64,000 bases of DNA from Emydura subglobosa (taxonomy: Eukaryota; Chordata; Testudines; Chelidae). The stretch is taken from contig ML679989.1 in the NCBI GenBank assembly GCA_007922225.1, positions 20,154,915-20,218,914 of the forward strand. The letters run 5' to 3'. The notes below the pieces were generated by a model. The model saw nothing but the letters and a program-made list of their open reading frames with translations, had not been told where the DNA came from and made no database searches. Positions 13,400-36,071 of the stretch are shown piece by piece. The position numbers and the translations under genes were made by a program. The first letter of the stretch is position 1, and the number at the start of each line of letters is the position of its first letter.

Positions 13400-14150
13400 A
13401 AGTCTGACTTGTGACCTGTCCATGCCGAGGTAGCCCACCTGACAATATAAAGATCAGGGCAGGCGGCAAGAGGAGAGCGGATTCTCCCAGACTGGTGGCG
13501 AACACTGCAGTTTGATTTCCCAACCAGTTACAAACAGCGCTTCTGATTCCCCACACTGGTTATCAAGAAGCTAAAACAAAAAAAATACACAGCCCCCTTT
13601 ACTGCGTTTCAGTCTGTAACTCCCAGTCAGCCACTAGGCCCAGTAAAAAGATAAGTGATTGAAAACTCTCTTCCCTTTGCCAAAATGTTCTCCTGACCCC
13701 AAAGGGTCAGCCACGTTGCCAGATCAATGAGAGTTTGGATCTTACCCAAAATACCACGCTGCCAGCCAATCCTTTAGTAACTAAAACTAAAGGTTTATTA
13801 TAAAAGGGAAGAAACAAATGAGGAGAGATGTTACATGGTCAAAGCAATCAGACACATACAAGTGACACATATCAGATTGCCAGCAGAATTGTGGTGTTTG
13901 CAGGGTTGTACCGTCCTTCTGGCAGACGGGTCTCCGTCCTTTGTTTCACAGCTCCGGTTGTAGATGAGTTGATCCAGAGGTAGGGTTTTAGGAAGCAGGA
14001 ATGAAGACAAGATGGGGATGGTGCAGCTGCCTTTTATGTTCCTTTGTCATGTGGTTTGCCCCAAACACAGCCACACGGCACATGGCCTGGAAAAGCCTGA
14101 GTCCCCTGTCCATACACACGTTCTTACATGCCCTAGTGACCCTTAACGTG
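13400..14150 (-). mobile_element. LTR-like element, reverse orientation
   Basis: Read on the - strand this matches segment after segment of the + strand element at 59840-60900: the block around 'caggtgggctacctcggcatgg', the 'ccaaccagttacaa' region, the 'gaccctttggggtcag' block, a polyadenylation signal (TTTATT on + at 13794-13799) next to 'tttagttttagttact', and 'gatcaactcatctacaac'. A polyadenylation signal downstream of a promoter-like segment suggests an LTR. The copies have diverged by many substitutions and indels. No coding region of a retroelement is visible. Confidence 0.5.
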
Positions 14151-15193
14151 TAGTCCTGGGGTTCCCAAACTTTCTGCTGGCATGACCCCATTTTAATGAA
14201 GTCTTTTCTGCCGGGACCCCAGGCAGCGTGGAGAATGCCACTGTGAAGAGCAATATCTCATCCTCCTCACACTGTGACTTTGTATGCACCCTGCGTGTGA
14301 GGGCACAGTGCACGGAGCATGCCGTTTTGCTGTACACAATGATGTCCTCTGCACAATGTGACCTCACACGTGTGGTGTGTGCGAGGTCAGGCTGTGCAGA
14401 GAATGCCAGTTAGTGGGGCAAAATGGTGTCCTCTGTACAGCCTGACCCCGCAGCTGCCAACAAGCGGGAGTCCAGTTCCTGTTTGTCTCTGCTGCCCTGG
14501 AGCTGGGTAACAGACACAGGAACTCGTATCTCTGGGGCTTGAGTGCTGCTGATCCGGGCAGACGTTCCTGCAGCATCAGTAGTTACCTGAAGAGGTGAGT
14601 GTGTTCGGGTTAGACCGTTACAGCCTGATTCTTTGACCAGCTTCTACAGACACAAATGTGCTTTACAAAGCACCTTTCAAGGGGGAGGCGCCCCCAAGTG
14701 CTAGCCGCAGGGTCCAGGGTGTGGGGACACAGAGTGGTGCCGCTGTGCAGAGAGCCAGGCTGGCTGGCGGTTACAGATGGGGATGAGTTGAATAATTAGC
14801 CTTCTCACCCATACACCTTGGAGCACTTTGCAGAGGCGGGTGAGTATCATCCTTGTTTTACAGATGGCTCCTGGCTCCCAGCCCCGTGCCGTCCTTGCAG
14901 CAAATCACAGGAAAACTCGGGCTGAGTGTCAATTTCTTATCGGCAGCGCTGTCGACTGAACTGTGGAATTGTCTCCCAAGAGAAGCCGTGGAAGCCCCTG
15001 GCCTGGCCTGCATGCAGTGCTCGTATGTCCCACGGGGACAGCCTGTCAGAGGCTGCCTGGAGCAGGACTCGAGCTCTAACGAGTCCTTTTCATCTCCAGC
15101 CTTGGTGCCTCTCCCTGGGATGCAGCCTCTAACTTGCTATTTCTCCTTGTGTGTTTCAGGCTGTCTTTGCCGGCCCCTTGCTGAGTTTCCAGG

Positions 15194-26810
<11,617 letters not shown>

Positions 26811-28160
26811 ATTGCCTGAACGAAGGCACCCCGCCAAAGGAAACCTGCAAGGATGGGAAAGGACTAAACTGCAAAATGAGGATTTTTATGAGGCCTTAGA
26901 AATACAGGGATGATCCGGCGTAAGCACGTCCAGCGCCACTGGCTGCAGGGGTGCTGCACCTGCCTACGCTAGGGCTGCCTTTAGCCCAGAGAAGCCAAAG
27001 GAAAGCAATTTTAAGTGTTCTTTTAGAACTGGCTTAATGCTGAGACCCTCCATGGAAACAAAATGCCTTAGGACCAGAACTGATCTCCCCAGCAACCCAC
27101 CTTGGAGGCATCTTCTTCACGGAATGGGTTATTTTCCTGTGTCGCTGCAGAACAGCAGCGGGGCAATTTTTATGAGATTCCTCGTAAAGGAAGCACCCGC
27201 TCGCCTGGGTGTTAGTAAAACCACGGAGGGCTGACGTGAGGGAGTTCACCTGCACAACAATCAGGGTGGGGAGGGTCTCAAGCATTCACAGCAGATGTTC
27301 TCCCTGCAGTACACTAGTGAAATAATTCCTTTGCACAGCCTACAACAGGGTAAACCTGCAGTCGAGCTCTGCTCTCATCTCCTTGGGCTTTCTGCACAGA
27401 AACGCTGTCTTGTTCCCAAAGGTGGAAGCAGCAATGAATGCCCAGAGGCAGGCAGGACTTCCCTCTGGTCAGCCAGTCGCTGCGCTCACTCTGACACTTT
27501 CCCCTTGTGAACACGTTGCTACTTCAAACCTTTTAATATGGAGAAATACCCCAGGATGCCTGAGGGAGGAGGGTTCCCCCTCCACAAGCACATGTGCCTT
27601 AAACCTGTTGTTGTTGCATGGAAGCAACAATGTTGGCCTGGTTCTGAACTGTGGCCCTACTGTCCCTAGGGCGACAGGGAGTCTGAGGCTAGGCCGTGAC
27701 CTTGAGGGCTTCAGAAGTATAATGTCCTGACGGCAAACGGGCCATTGCATATTCTGTTTAACATCATGATGGGTTCTTTTAGCTCTGAGCACCTAGAAGC
27801 CCAGCTCCTAGCGCTCACACTGGCTCAGTCAAATCTCAGTTCCGCTCTGGCCCTAAAGCGATGGTTACACAGAAGTGTTGTCAAAATAATCTTTCTCGAA
27901 AAACCAAGAGCACTAGAAATGTTTCCCTATTTTTAAAATTCCAGTGAAAGTTTTTAACCCACTACCTGTTCCTGTGCTGGGTTTCACACTCAGCGTGGCA
28001 GCAGGCAGAACCAGGCAGCGAAAGTTGTCATACCAGCTCCGGTATCCAGTGCCCACTTCAAAATGACTTCATACTACCAGTCTGCGGTGGTGTCAGTAAC
28101 CGGCTGAGTATTTTAATTCTTCAGTTGGTCATCCTATTAAATGAAGTCTGGATGTTTTAG
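26811..28160 (+). other. ALAD: ALAD 3' untranslated region (extent uncertain)
   Basis: Follows the stop directly with moderate G+C and no repeat recognised. There is no AATAAA close to the stop. The first variant signals I see are ATTAAA at 28136-28141 and at 28237-28242, which would make a UTR of about 1.3-1.4 kb, long for this gene, so a nearer weak signal may be used. Confidence 0.35.
28136..28141 (+). terminator. Possible ALAD polyadenylation signal ATTAAA
   Basis: Variant hexamer in an AT-rich setting after ALAD; a second one is at 28237-28242. No supporting GT-rich element was evaluated, so this is only a candidate. Confidence 0.25.
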
Positions 28161-28249
28161 ATCACTTGCTAGAGCTACTCTGCTGTGTTAGTATTAGCAG
28201 ATATTCTTCAGTGAGCTGGGGTGAGTTCAGTTGAAAATTAAAAAAGAAA

Positions 28250-29430
28250 AAAGTCTACAACCAGAGCAACTTGAAGTTATTTATAAGTAATGGGGTGTGG
28301 GGGACTCGGCTGCAACTTCTTGGCGTGGCTAGCACTCTCCTTTGGGTAACAGAGGGATTTAGTTTTACTCTATTGCCATGATTTTTGGGGTGGAGAAGAG
28401 CTAAAAATGTCCTGAATCATCTGTAGAAGAAGCTGTGCTAATGTGAGCGGATCTTTGACCTTCCCTGGAGGTGTTGGTCCCACTCAGGAGGTACGGTCTT
28501 GACTCAGAAAGCATCAGTCTGTCAGCCCTCCTCCTGTTACCTTGACAGGTTGTGTCCTTTCCAAGGAGAGGACAGGCCTGTCCTCTGATGAGCTTAAAGA
28601 TGGTAAAGAAACACGGGTCAGGTGCCTGTGTTGCTGTCAGATTTGGTGTGGTTTGCCTTAGGAATCTCTCCTCCCCTGGATGGTCTCAGTAAATCTCTTC
28701 TTCAGAACCCTGAGCAACTAGAGGAAGAGGAGGCCACCCCTGGCTAGAAGGAGAGGGCAAGGGGCAAGAACATCTGGTGAGCGGAGCAGTGGTGCCCTGG
28801 GGAGGGGAAAGGAGCGTGTTCTAGGAAAGAAGTTGCCATTTCGGGCCCCCTGCCCCATTGTTGTAAGGGAAATTCAATGGGGTGGGTTGAGGCACTCAGT
28901 CGCTATGGGGAAGCCCCATCAAAACAGCATTGGTCACTGATTACACTTCCTAAGTAATTCTGGGAGTTGGCTACTTTTAGTGCCACAGGCCACATGGCCA
29001 CTGCCCCACAGCTTGTCTGGTGCGGTGGGGGGCTCTCCCCCCTGGAGGTGCTGGATCTTGTGGGTGGGGGGGATGAAGGTATATTTAGGTCTGGGGGGAT
29101 CCTGCCGTGGAGTTTAGGGGTCTGTGCTGATCACATTTCACGGTGTAAGCTGGAGAACTAAGCAGGGTGCAGGTGTACGGGGCTGTCCAATAGCCAAGGA
29201 AAGTAAGTCACTGCGAAGCTGGAAAAGAGCGGTCTGAACTAGCCTGCAGCTGGACTGGCCGGAGGAGACAGACAGACAGAGACACACACAGACAGCGAGC
29301 ACGTCAAGGGGAGAATAACCGGCGTGTGAGAACAGACACCAGCGTAATACGTGCGTGTGGCAGGGAGGTTACAGCTGCACTGCCCGGGCGCGGCCTGCCT
29401 GCAGCTAACAGCATCCAGCGCTGCCTGCCT
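28250..29430. other. ALAD-HDHD3 intergenic region
   Basis: No gene or named repeat recognised. A short GACAGACAGA/CACACA run sits at 29270-29300. Confidence 0.5.
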
Positions 29431-29439
29431 CTGGCCTTA

Positions 29440-30210
29440 ACGAAGAGTTAGACCGGTCCGGCGGGGCCGGCTGTGCGGAGTGGGCTGTGCCCCACAGCCG
29501 CTGGGGGGGTCGGGCTAGGGGGGTTATATCCATAGCCGGGAGGGAAAGGGGGGCTGGGCCCCACAGCCGCTGGGGGTGCGGCAGGAAGCGGCGGGCGGAG
29601 CTGTTCGCTGCCCCAGGCGGTCCGCTCCGGTCCCTCCCAGCCAGACACTCCCGGCTCGGCTCGGCTCGGCGCCACAAGGTGAGTCTGCTGCGGGCGGGGC
29701 CCGGCCTGGGCCTGGGCCGGCGCCGCCCCGTCCTCCCCCGGCCCGGCGCCGCCCTGATCCCGGCCGGGGTCCCAGAGCGCAGGGCAGGCGCGGCCTGGCG
29801 CTGCCGGTCCGGTCCAGCTGCTGAGGGGGCGGCGCGGCTCGAGCCGGATCGGCCCCAAGCCCTGCGCGGCGGTCGAGGCCTGGAGCGTCCGTCCCCTTCC
29901 AGCGGCCAGGAGCAGCCGGGCCCGGGGCTGGCGCCGCGCCGCTGCGGGGCTTTGACGGGAAATCTCGGCCCTTGGTTTGAAACAAGACGGGCGGGTCGGC
30001 GAAGGGGGAGGCGGCCGCAGGCTGCAGGCAACCGGGGCTGGCGCCTTCCCACTTCGGATCCCCCGTGCACACCCGAACCGAACCGAACCCGGCCAGCCCC
30101 ACTCCTGGCACGGGGCTCGGGGCCTGGGGCTGGGGAGGCGGGGGCCAGCTCCCCATCTCCGACCCCGCCCCCCAGCTCCCCATCTCACAGACACCGCCCC
30201 CCCAGCTGGC
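29440..30210. promoter_or_regulatory. CpG island, HDHD3 promoter
   Basis: Dense CpG and very high G+C, beginning about 2.1 kb before the HDHD3 ATG. The 19-mer GCCCCACAGCCGCTGGGGG occurs twice, at 29489 and 29558 (69 bp apart), before a TCGGCTCGGCTCGGC run and the exon 1 donor. Long open frames on both strands here (29405-30227) are compositional. Confidence 0.75.
29580..29678 (+). other. HDHD3: HDHD3 untranslated exon 1 (5' end arbitrary)
   Basis: A consensus donor (CACAAG|GTGAGT, GT at 29679-29680) inside the CpG island pairs with the acceptor at 31510-31515 before the coding exon, giving a 1.84-kb intron. The transcription start cannot be placed from sequence alone. Confidence 0.55.
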
Positions 30211-31515
30211 CCTCACCTTCTGGCTAAGGATTCATGAACAACCCAAGGAGGCGGCCACTAGCCCCCCCTCAGTCAGGCACAGAGGGTGTTGGTGGGGCAG
30301 GGTGGTGGAAGGTTTCACTGCTGCTGCCTTGGCCTGTACCTGCCTCATGCTAAGAGGGCTTCAGCCTCCTCTGAAGCGGCTCACTTAATACAGCAGCATG
30401 CAACGGGTCCTTATCCCAAGTGTGTGTTGCACGGCCCTTAAATTGTAGGCAGGCTTGTGTTCCCAGACCGCAAGCCTCTCTCCGTGACAGCTGCTGCGTG
30501 GGTCTGCGTTTCCAGGCTGCCAGAATTCCTAGCCACAAACTCAGATTTCAGTGTCCTGCTAAACTGGTCGGGCTGTTTCTCCCAGCTGAATAATCCTGCC
30601 CCCTCACACACACAAGTTCAGGTGTTTCTAAAGAAACCCATTGTTACCCTTGTAGCCTGCTGCCCGATTACAAATGTAACTGTAACCTATTTCAGAGCAG
30701 GCGAGTTCTAATTCATTACAGGAGGCTGGTAGTCTTAAGTGGGTTACCTGGCTCCCCATTTATTTCCATTGCTCTAATTTTCCAGCCCAGTGTCTGTGGA
30801 TACCGGGGAGCCTTGTCATTTTATGTTAAGAAATACACAGTGAAGTCAAATACAAATGGTACAAGGTCGGGTGTTCGAGTTTCTCCTGCAAACAGAGAGG
30901 TGCTGTCTAGGCTGTACATGGTCTTTGCTGACAAACTGTATCTAACATGGGAATGTCATGAAATCAATCATTTTAGACATGACGGGCGACCAACTTTTAC
31001 TGTTGGTAACAGCTCTGAGTGACTAAAATACTGATGCCGCTACTGACTTAACTGCGGTGGAAGTAAGGGCCTCTCTGTATGCACAGCACAGCAACTATCA
31101 GGGCAAGCGTTCCTGCTCGGCTCTGCCGCTGTGCCTCTGCTGAAGCCTGGAGCAGACCGCTTCTGTGGCTGAGAGGAGTTCAGCCTTCGTGGACTTAGGG
31201 CCCAGCCTCCGAGCAGGAGGCCAGTCAGTGCTCACGCGGGTTTTGTGACATGGATGCACAGCTGCCACGAACTGGCCTGAGACCCAGCCAGTCATTTCAA
31301 ACAAGCTACAGAAGAGCCAGCAAAGAGAAACATTTCATTCACTGCAGGCCTGGGAGGACCTAGAACCCATGACCCGGGCTGAAAAGTTCCGGTGCCATTG
31401 TCCCTCACTTGAGTGACTCGCTGCCCCCACTGCTAAGTGTTCTGCCGGCGCTGGACCTGTAAGAGGGTTGGGCCTATGGCTTGTCTGATCTGTCTCCTTG
31501 TGTTTGGTGTTCTAG
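29679..31515 (+). other. HDHD3 intron 1
   Basis: Its first 500 bases are the downstream half of the CpG island; the rest is AT-richer with no recognised repeat. Ends in GTGTTCTAG. Confidence 0.55.
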
Positions 31516-31546
31516 GTTCTCCTCGCTCCCCAGCCTGAACGAAGCA

Positions 31547-32269
31547 ATGCTTCGGCTCCAGCTCTTAACGTGGGACGCCAAGGACACGCTGCTACGGCTC
31601 CGGCACCCAGTGGGGGAGAATTACTCCGCCGCGGCCCGTGCACACGGAGTTCGGGTGCAGCCTGAGGCTCTCAGTAATTCTTTCCATCAGGCGTACAAAG
31701 CCCAGAGCATGCTCTTCCCCAACTATGGCCTGAGCAAGGGGTTAAGTTCCAAGCAGTGGTGGGTAGATGTTATCAAGCAGGCCTTCAGACTCTCTGGTCT
31801 CCATGAAGACAGGGTCCTTGACCCCATTGCAGAAAGTCTCTATCAGGAGTTCTGCAGTGCACAGAACTGGGAGTTGTTACCCGACGCCAGGGAGACTCTG
31901 AGGCAGTGCCACCAGCTGGGCATCCGCATGGCCGTAGTCTCCAACTTCGACAGGAGGCTGGAGAAGATTCTGTCTCACTGCAACCTCAGGCACCATTTTG
32001 AATTTGTCCTGACCTCAGAGGAGGCCGGCTTTGCCAAGCCGGACCAGCGGATCTTTCGGAAGGCACTGCACATTTCTGGGGTAGCCCCAGAGCAGGCGGC
32101 TCACGTGGGGGACAGTTATGTGAAGGATTATAGGGCAGCCAGAGCCGTGGGCATGCACAGCTTCCTGCTCACGAGGGCCGGGCATGCAAACAATTGGGGG
32201 ACAGAGGTACCAAAGGAGCACATCCTGCCTTCACTTCCCCACTTGCTGTCTGTGATAGAGAAGGGCTAG
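31547..32269 (+). CDS. HDHD3: Haloacid dehalogenase-like hydrolase domain-containing protein 3
   Basis: One coding exon of 723 nt: 240 residues against 251 in human. The ATG at 31547 follows an acceptor (TTCTAG, exon from 31516) by 31 bases and begins MLRLQLLTWDAKDTLLRLRH, matching mammalian HDHD3. The HAD fold is seen as motif I around Asp10 (DAKDT), motif II in VSNFDRRLE (Ser), the KPD Lys of motif III in FAKPDQRIF, and motif IV GDSYVKDY. In motif I the second Asp of DxDxT is Lys12, as in human (DVKDT), so the usual acid/base residue is missing and phosphatase activity is doubtful; the physiological substrate is unknown. The C terminus is shorter than human. No decay. Confidence 0.95.
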   Translation: MLRLQLLTWDAKDTLLRLRHPVGENYSAAARAHGVRVQPEALSNSFHQAYKAQSMLFPNYGLSKGLSSKQWWVDVIKQAFRLSGLHEDRVLDPIAESLYQEFCSAQNWELLPDARETLRQCHQLGIRMAVVSNFDRRLEKILSHCNLRHHFEFVLTSEEAGFAKPDQRIFRKALHISGVAPEQAAHVGDSYVKDYRAARAVGMHSFLLTRAGHANNWGTEVPKEHILPSLPHLLSVIEKG

Positions 32270-32513
32270 CGGTGAATCCCTTGCTTCTGTGTTGAGATCG
32301 CCTGGGACAAAGCAGATTTCTTACACCACCTCGTTAAAAAGAGGGATCAGTTGGGGGGCAGGGGGGAAGGAGGATGTGATTTGGTTCTCCACCAGGTGAA
32401 TCAGGTTCTAAAGAGTAACTGCCTGCCCTGCTAGAGAGAGGAGGCAAAAGCAAAGAATTCAGTGAGCAGCACTTGCTAGCACCGTCCACACCAGAACATT
32501 AGTGATACAATAT

Positions 32514-32519
32514 AATAAA
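32514..32519 (+). terminator. HDHD3 polyadenylation signal AATAAA
   Basis: Canonical hexamer in TATAATAAAC, 245 bases after the HDHD3 stop codon and the only good signal nearby. Confidence 0.65.
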
Positions 32520-32594
32520 CTGCTGCAGCCACTCGGCACTTCTCTGCCACTTCCTTCCATAGCTCGCAGAGTAACGGAGGGGGGGGTCATGCCA

Positions 32595-32695
32595 TTATCA
32601 TCATTTTACAGGGGGAACCTGAGACACAGGCACCAGCCCGTCAGAGCGGAGAACAGAACTCGCGTCTCCGCCCAGCAGCCCGGCCATTGCAGCCT
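32595..32695 (-). mobile_element. MIR-type SINE fragment, reverse
   Basis: On the + strand it reads 'catcattttacagggggaac' then 'ctgagacacaggcacc' and 'gaacagaactcgcgtctccg', the reverse complement of the MIR 'CTCAGTTTCCCC...TGTAAAATG' tail and body. Confidence 0.55.
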
Positions 32696-34260
32696 GAGGA
32701 AAGACAGCGTTTCTTGAACCCTTGAATGAACAGACGGAGCCAGAAGCAGAAATTGCTCCTGTGGGCCAGGTTCATTCCCGCTGGCCTAGCTCCCTGCTGG
32801 CCTGGGCCTGCTGCACTGCAAGGGGGATTGGTGCTTTGGGATGAGGGAGAAGGGGGTTCTGCCAACAAGGAACGCTTTGGTGGGCTGCTGACTCAGCAGA
32901 TCCCTGGCTGACCTGACAATAGCCTTTTCCCAGCCAGCACCTCCCACTCCTTGGTTGCTGTGGCCTGTAAGGCAGCCATTGCTCGCCCTTGCAGCCTCTC
33001 GCCACAGGCTGTCTCTGCACGAGGTCTCTGCCAGGGCCTGCTCTGGTAGAAGCTGGCCCATCACTTGGGGCCATTAGTGCCTCTGCCCTGATGCTGGCAG
33101 AAGGTCCCATGGGCTTTCCCCCCTTGCCCTTGCACAAAGATGACCTGGGGATAGTGATGGCTCTGCTCCCAGTTAGGATTTTAGCAGAGCCCAGAGCGAA
33201 CCACTGGCGTGCTGCATAGAGGGGAGCGCTGGAAACCAGAGCAGCCCAGCGCTCGGCACGTGCTGCTTCCCTGAGGCTGAGGGGAGCTTGGCTGTGAACA
33301 GAAAATAGCCAACAGCCCTTTCCCTGCCCAGACCCCAGCAGGGTTTTTTTCCCAAGGGCTGCACAGAGTGATCGCTGCAGTACTCCATGTGACTGGGCAT
33401 GCAGCTGCCTGGAGATGCCCCAGCACAGTGCTAGGGAAAGCAGCTGCGGGGCTTTTCTAGACAAACAGTTAATGTGCAGCCAGCTGGGCTGTGAGTTGGC
33501 CCTGCACTACCCGGCCAGGCAGACCCAGCTGCTGCATGCTACCGGTTCTCTAGTGCGCACTGATCCCCTTTGAAACAGCAGCAGCTCAAAGTGCACTCGG
33601 GAAGTCAGCGCGCAGCAGCGAGGGGCACACGATACCTGCCTGGCAGGCTAAACGTACACTGCAGCTTGCTGCAGAGTAACTGTCTGTTTAGACCAGCTCG
33701 CAGCGTGCAAGATTCAGGGGGTTAAAAACCAAGCTACTTACGTTTAAAAGGGGAGAAACCTGCCCAGGCCAGGGTCCCTATGTCTAACCACACCTGGGCC
33801 CCGGCCTCATTTTTAAAGGCCCTTTTCCTGAACCCACCCCAACCAATGAATCAGGTTTTACCTCCTCTTTATCAACAGGCTTTTCTATGGCACTCAGCTT
33901 GGTAGCCCCTCTCAGGCAGCCGGGAATTTCACCCCACCCCTCTGAGGTCTGGGAGGGCAATCCCCAGGTTACAGAGGGGGAACTGAGGCACAGCGCTATT
34001 GCGTGACTCATCCCATGAATCAGACAGCCTGACTGCATTTCAGGCTGCTGCTGTAACCCCTGCACGTCCACAAAGGCTGAGCAGATGACACATACCAGTG
34101 CTGAGTTCCCTCCCTCTAGGCTAGTGGTGGAAATCGATGCTTCAGTGTAAGGCACCCCTTTTCTGCCTGGCATAACGAGCCCCCACATAGGCAGGTGTTC
34201 CTGGAGCCCCCAAGGCCACATTAGCAGCAGAAGCAGCAGCTGCACTGGAGTTAAGGCTTC
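32696..34260. other. HDHD3-BSPRY intergenic region, first part
   Basis: No gene seen; a long - strand frame at 32772-33464 has no motifs. A MIR-like reverse segment ('ttacagagggggaactgagg') sits at about 33968-34090. Confidence 0.5.
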
Positions 34261-34269
34261 AACTCTCTG

Positions 34270-34935
34270 TAGAGATGGCTGCTGTATGTAGTAGAGAGAG
34301 CCTACAGCAGGGGGCCTGGTACGAGACCTAAGGCCTGAACTAAGTGAGCAAAATTCAGGCCCTGCTGCTATAAAGCAAATTTAGCAAGTCGGGCTATGAG
34401 CAAAAGGCCGGCCCTGTTGCAAAGCAGATGCTAGCTCACAAGTTCACTGGCTGGTACATGAACTTGGCCAAAAACACAGGCACAGGGCATCAGGTATGCA
34501 CATTCCAGAAGCAGCAGGTACCATAAACACAATACTGGGAGCTGGAACAGGAACACACCAGGACGGAAGGCCAGGATAGGATGATGGATGAAAATGATTT
34601 GTTTGAACCAGCGGGTACAAGGTAAGGGTAATACGGAACTTGTTTGTATTGGTGTATAAAAGGGGTTGCAGGAGGAGTGTCTGTGTCCAGCCTAAAAGGG
34701 AGCAGACGGTCCCGCCACTCACTGAGCCGTGTCCAATGTAATGGGTACACACGTGTTAGTGTCCCCATAGTCTACCGGGCACTAGGACCGTGCTTCACTA
34801 ACAATAAACCAGGCTGAGCACCTTCACCACTGAACCGAGCCTGTGGTCTTCTTGGATAGTTCAATTGAGGTCTGCTGGGCTGGCTACCTGGCCAGAGCAC
34901 GCAGAGAGAATACACGCAGCCAGCAACTGACAACA
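34270..34935 (+). mobile_element. Probable solo LTR
   Basis: A promoter-like TATAAAA at 34655-34661 is followed 148 bases later by AATAAA at 34803-34808, and the block ends in CTGACAACA, the order expected of a U3-R-U5 long terminal repeat. No gag, pol or env reading frame lies beside it. I could not find a convincing target duplication, so the ends are approximate. Confidence 0.5.
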
Positions 34936-35079
34936 CTATAATTTCACAGATATACAATGGAGAGTGGTCAAAGGGCTTAGGCCAAAGCAAAATTAGACGC
35001 AGTTCAGACAGCAGGACAAGATGGCAAATCCTGGATTGTTAAGGAGTCGTATTAACGCTGTGATCAATAAACATGTCTG

Positions 35080-35300
35080 TACTTTTCAGGCTAAGATCAG
35101 GGTCATGCTTCAGGGCACAAGGTGATTTCTTGCAAAGGTCAGGAAGGATGGAGTATTTCCCCTGTAAGTGCAGTATTGTGCAGTTGGTCAGATGCATTAT
35201 GGGCAGTTTCCACTTCTGAAGTTTCAGGGATTGGTTACAGCCAGAGGCTAACTACATGACAAGATGGGCCAATGAGCCAATCCTGTGTAACTAGATTGTA
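35080..35300 (+). mobile_element. Possible CR1 3' fragment
   Basis: 'gggcagtttccacttctgaa' followed by 'gtttcagggattggttacag' and 'gatgggccaatgagccaatc' resembles the 3' end of reptilian CR1 ('cctctgaagcatc...ttggccac...gatgggcc'). An AATAAA at 35066-35071 precedes it. Diverged; low certainty. Confidence 0.4.
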
Positions 35301-35544
35301 ACTAGATTGCCTGGACAGAATTCTGGGGGGCTACTGTAGTTAAGAAACAAGCTCAGAGCAGGCACCTGGGCTGAAGCTAAGGCCTATTTAGGTGCCGGTG
35401 CATTCAGGCTGCCAGCCCCATCCTGGCTGCTTGGAGTGACTGAAGATCCAGCAGGTGGCTGTGCCAAGCTGCACATCTCTGCAGAGAGCTCCCCCTTGTC
35501 CCCACAGCTGGAGTGTGAGCTGCTGCCCCTGCGCCACGCCTCAT

Positions 35545-36071
35545 TCACTGAATGAAGGAGATGCTCTGGTCAGCCACAGCAAGCACAGGGTAGATGGGTG
35601 CGGTGAAGGCTTCACGGTGCGAGTGGAGGATGGCGCAGGCGACTGGGTCGTAGAATAGCACTTCCCCGCCGTCCAAGTCCACCACTACGCCCACCTGCGT
35701 GGGGCACCTGACCAGCTCCACAGCCTGATGCTGGTCATCGTGCGAGAAGCGGAACTCCTTATCGTAGCGGGAGAACACCCAGGAGCAGGGGTTGTAGCCC
35801 AGCCGGGCTTCGTTGCCGGGCCCTTTGCGCTGCAAGGAGCCGTAAGAAATCCCCACTTTGTACGCGCAGCTCTTGGCCACGCTGACCCTCCAGGCGTGGA
35901 TCCCTTTGTGGAAGGCCTTCGCGGCCAAGGCGTTGGGCCAGTGATCGAAGCGCTCCAGGCGGTCCGGGTAGGGCTTTGCCTTCTTGGGGCTGAACGTCAA
36001 GGTTTTCTTGTCTTCCGACAGGGCCAGCAGAGGGCTGACGGTTTTCTCATCTACGTGAACGTCTTCCAAAC
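35545..36071 (-). CDS. BSPRY: BSPRY exon 6 (residues 262-436, PRY-SPRY domain)
   Basis: Last coding exon, 527 nt including TGA (35545-35547). It encodes the whole PRY-SPRY domain: the PRY part around [18 protein letters not shown] and [11 protein letters not shown], then SPRY with [44 protein letters not shown] and ending [14 protein letters not shown]. The acceptor (TGGCAG) adjoins 36071. SPRY domains bind partner proteins. Confidence 0.96.

Larger units (their letters stand above)
5201..15159 (+). other. Probable ALAD intron 1 with scattered repeats
   Basis: No coding exon is recognisable. It holds a short DNA transposon (7418-7669), a CR1 3' fragment (9209-9360), an LTR-like element on the - strand (13400-14150) and an internally repetitive stretch at 14230-14460. 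The stretch 8640-9190 (purine-rich run, then a T-rich block) looks like an interspersed repeat but I cannot name it. The remainder is unremarkable. Confidence 0.4.

Noticed and set aside
29405..30237. Open frames of 220-250 codons on both strands near HDHD3
   Set aside because: Same compositional effect in the HDHD3 CpG island; no conserved motif in any of them.
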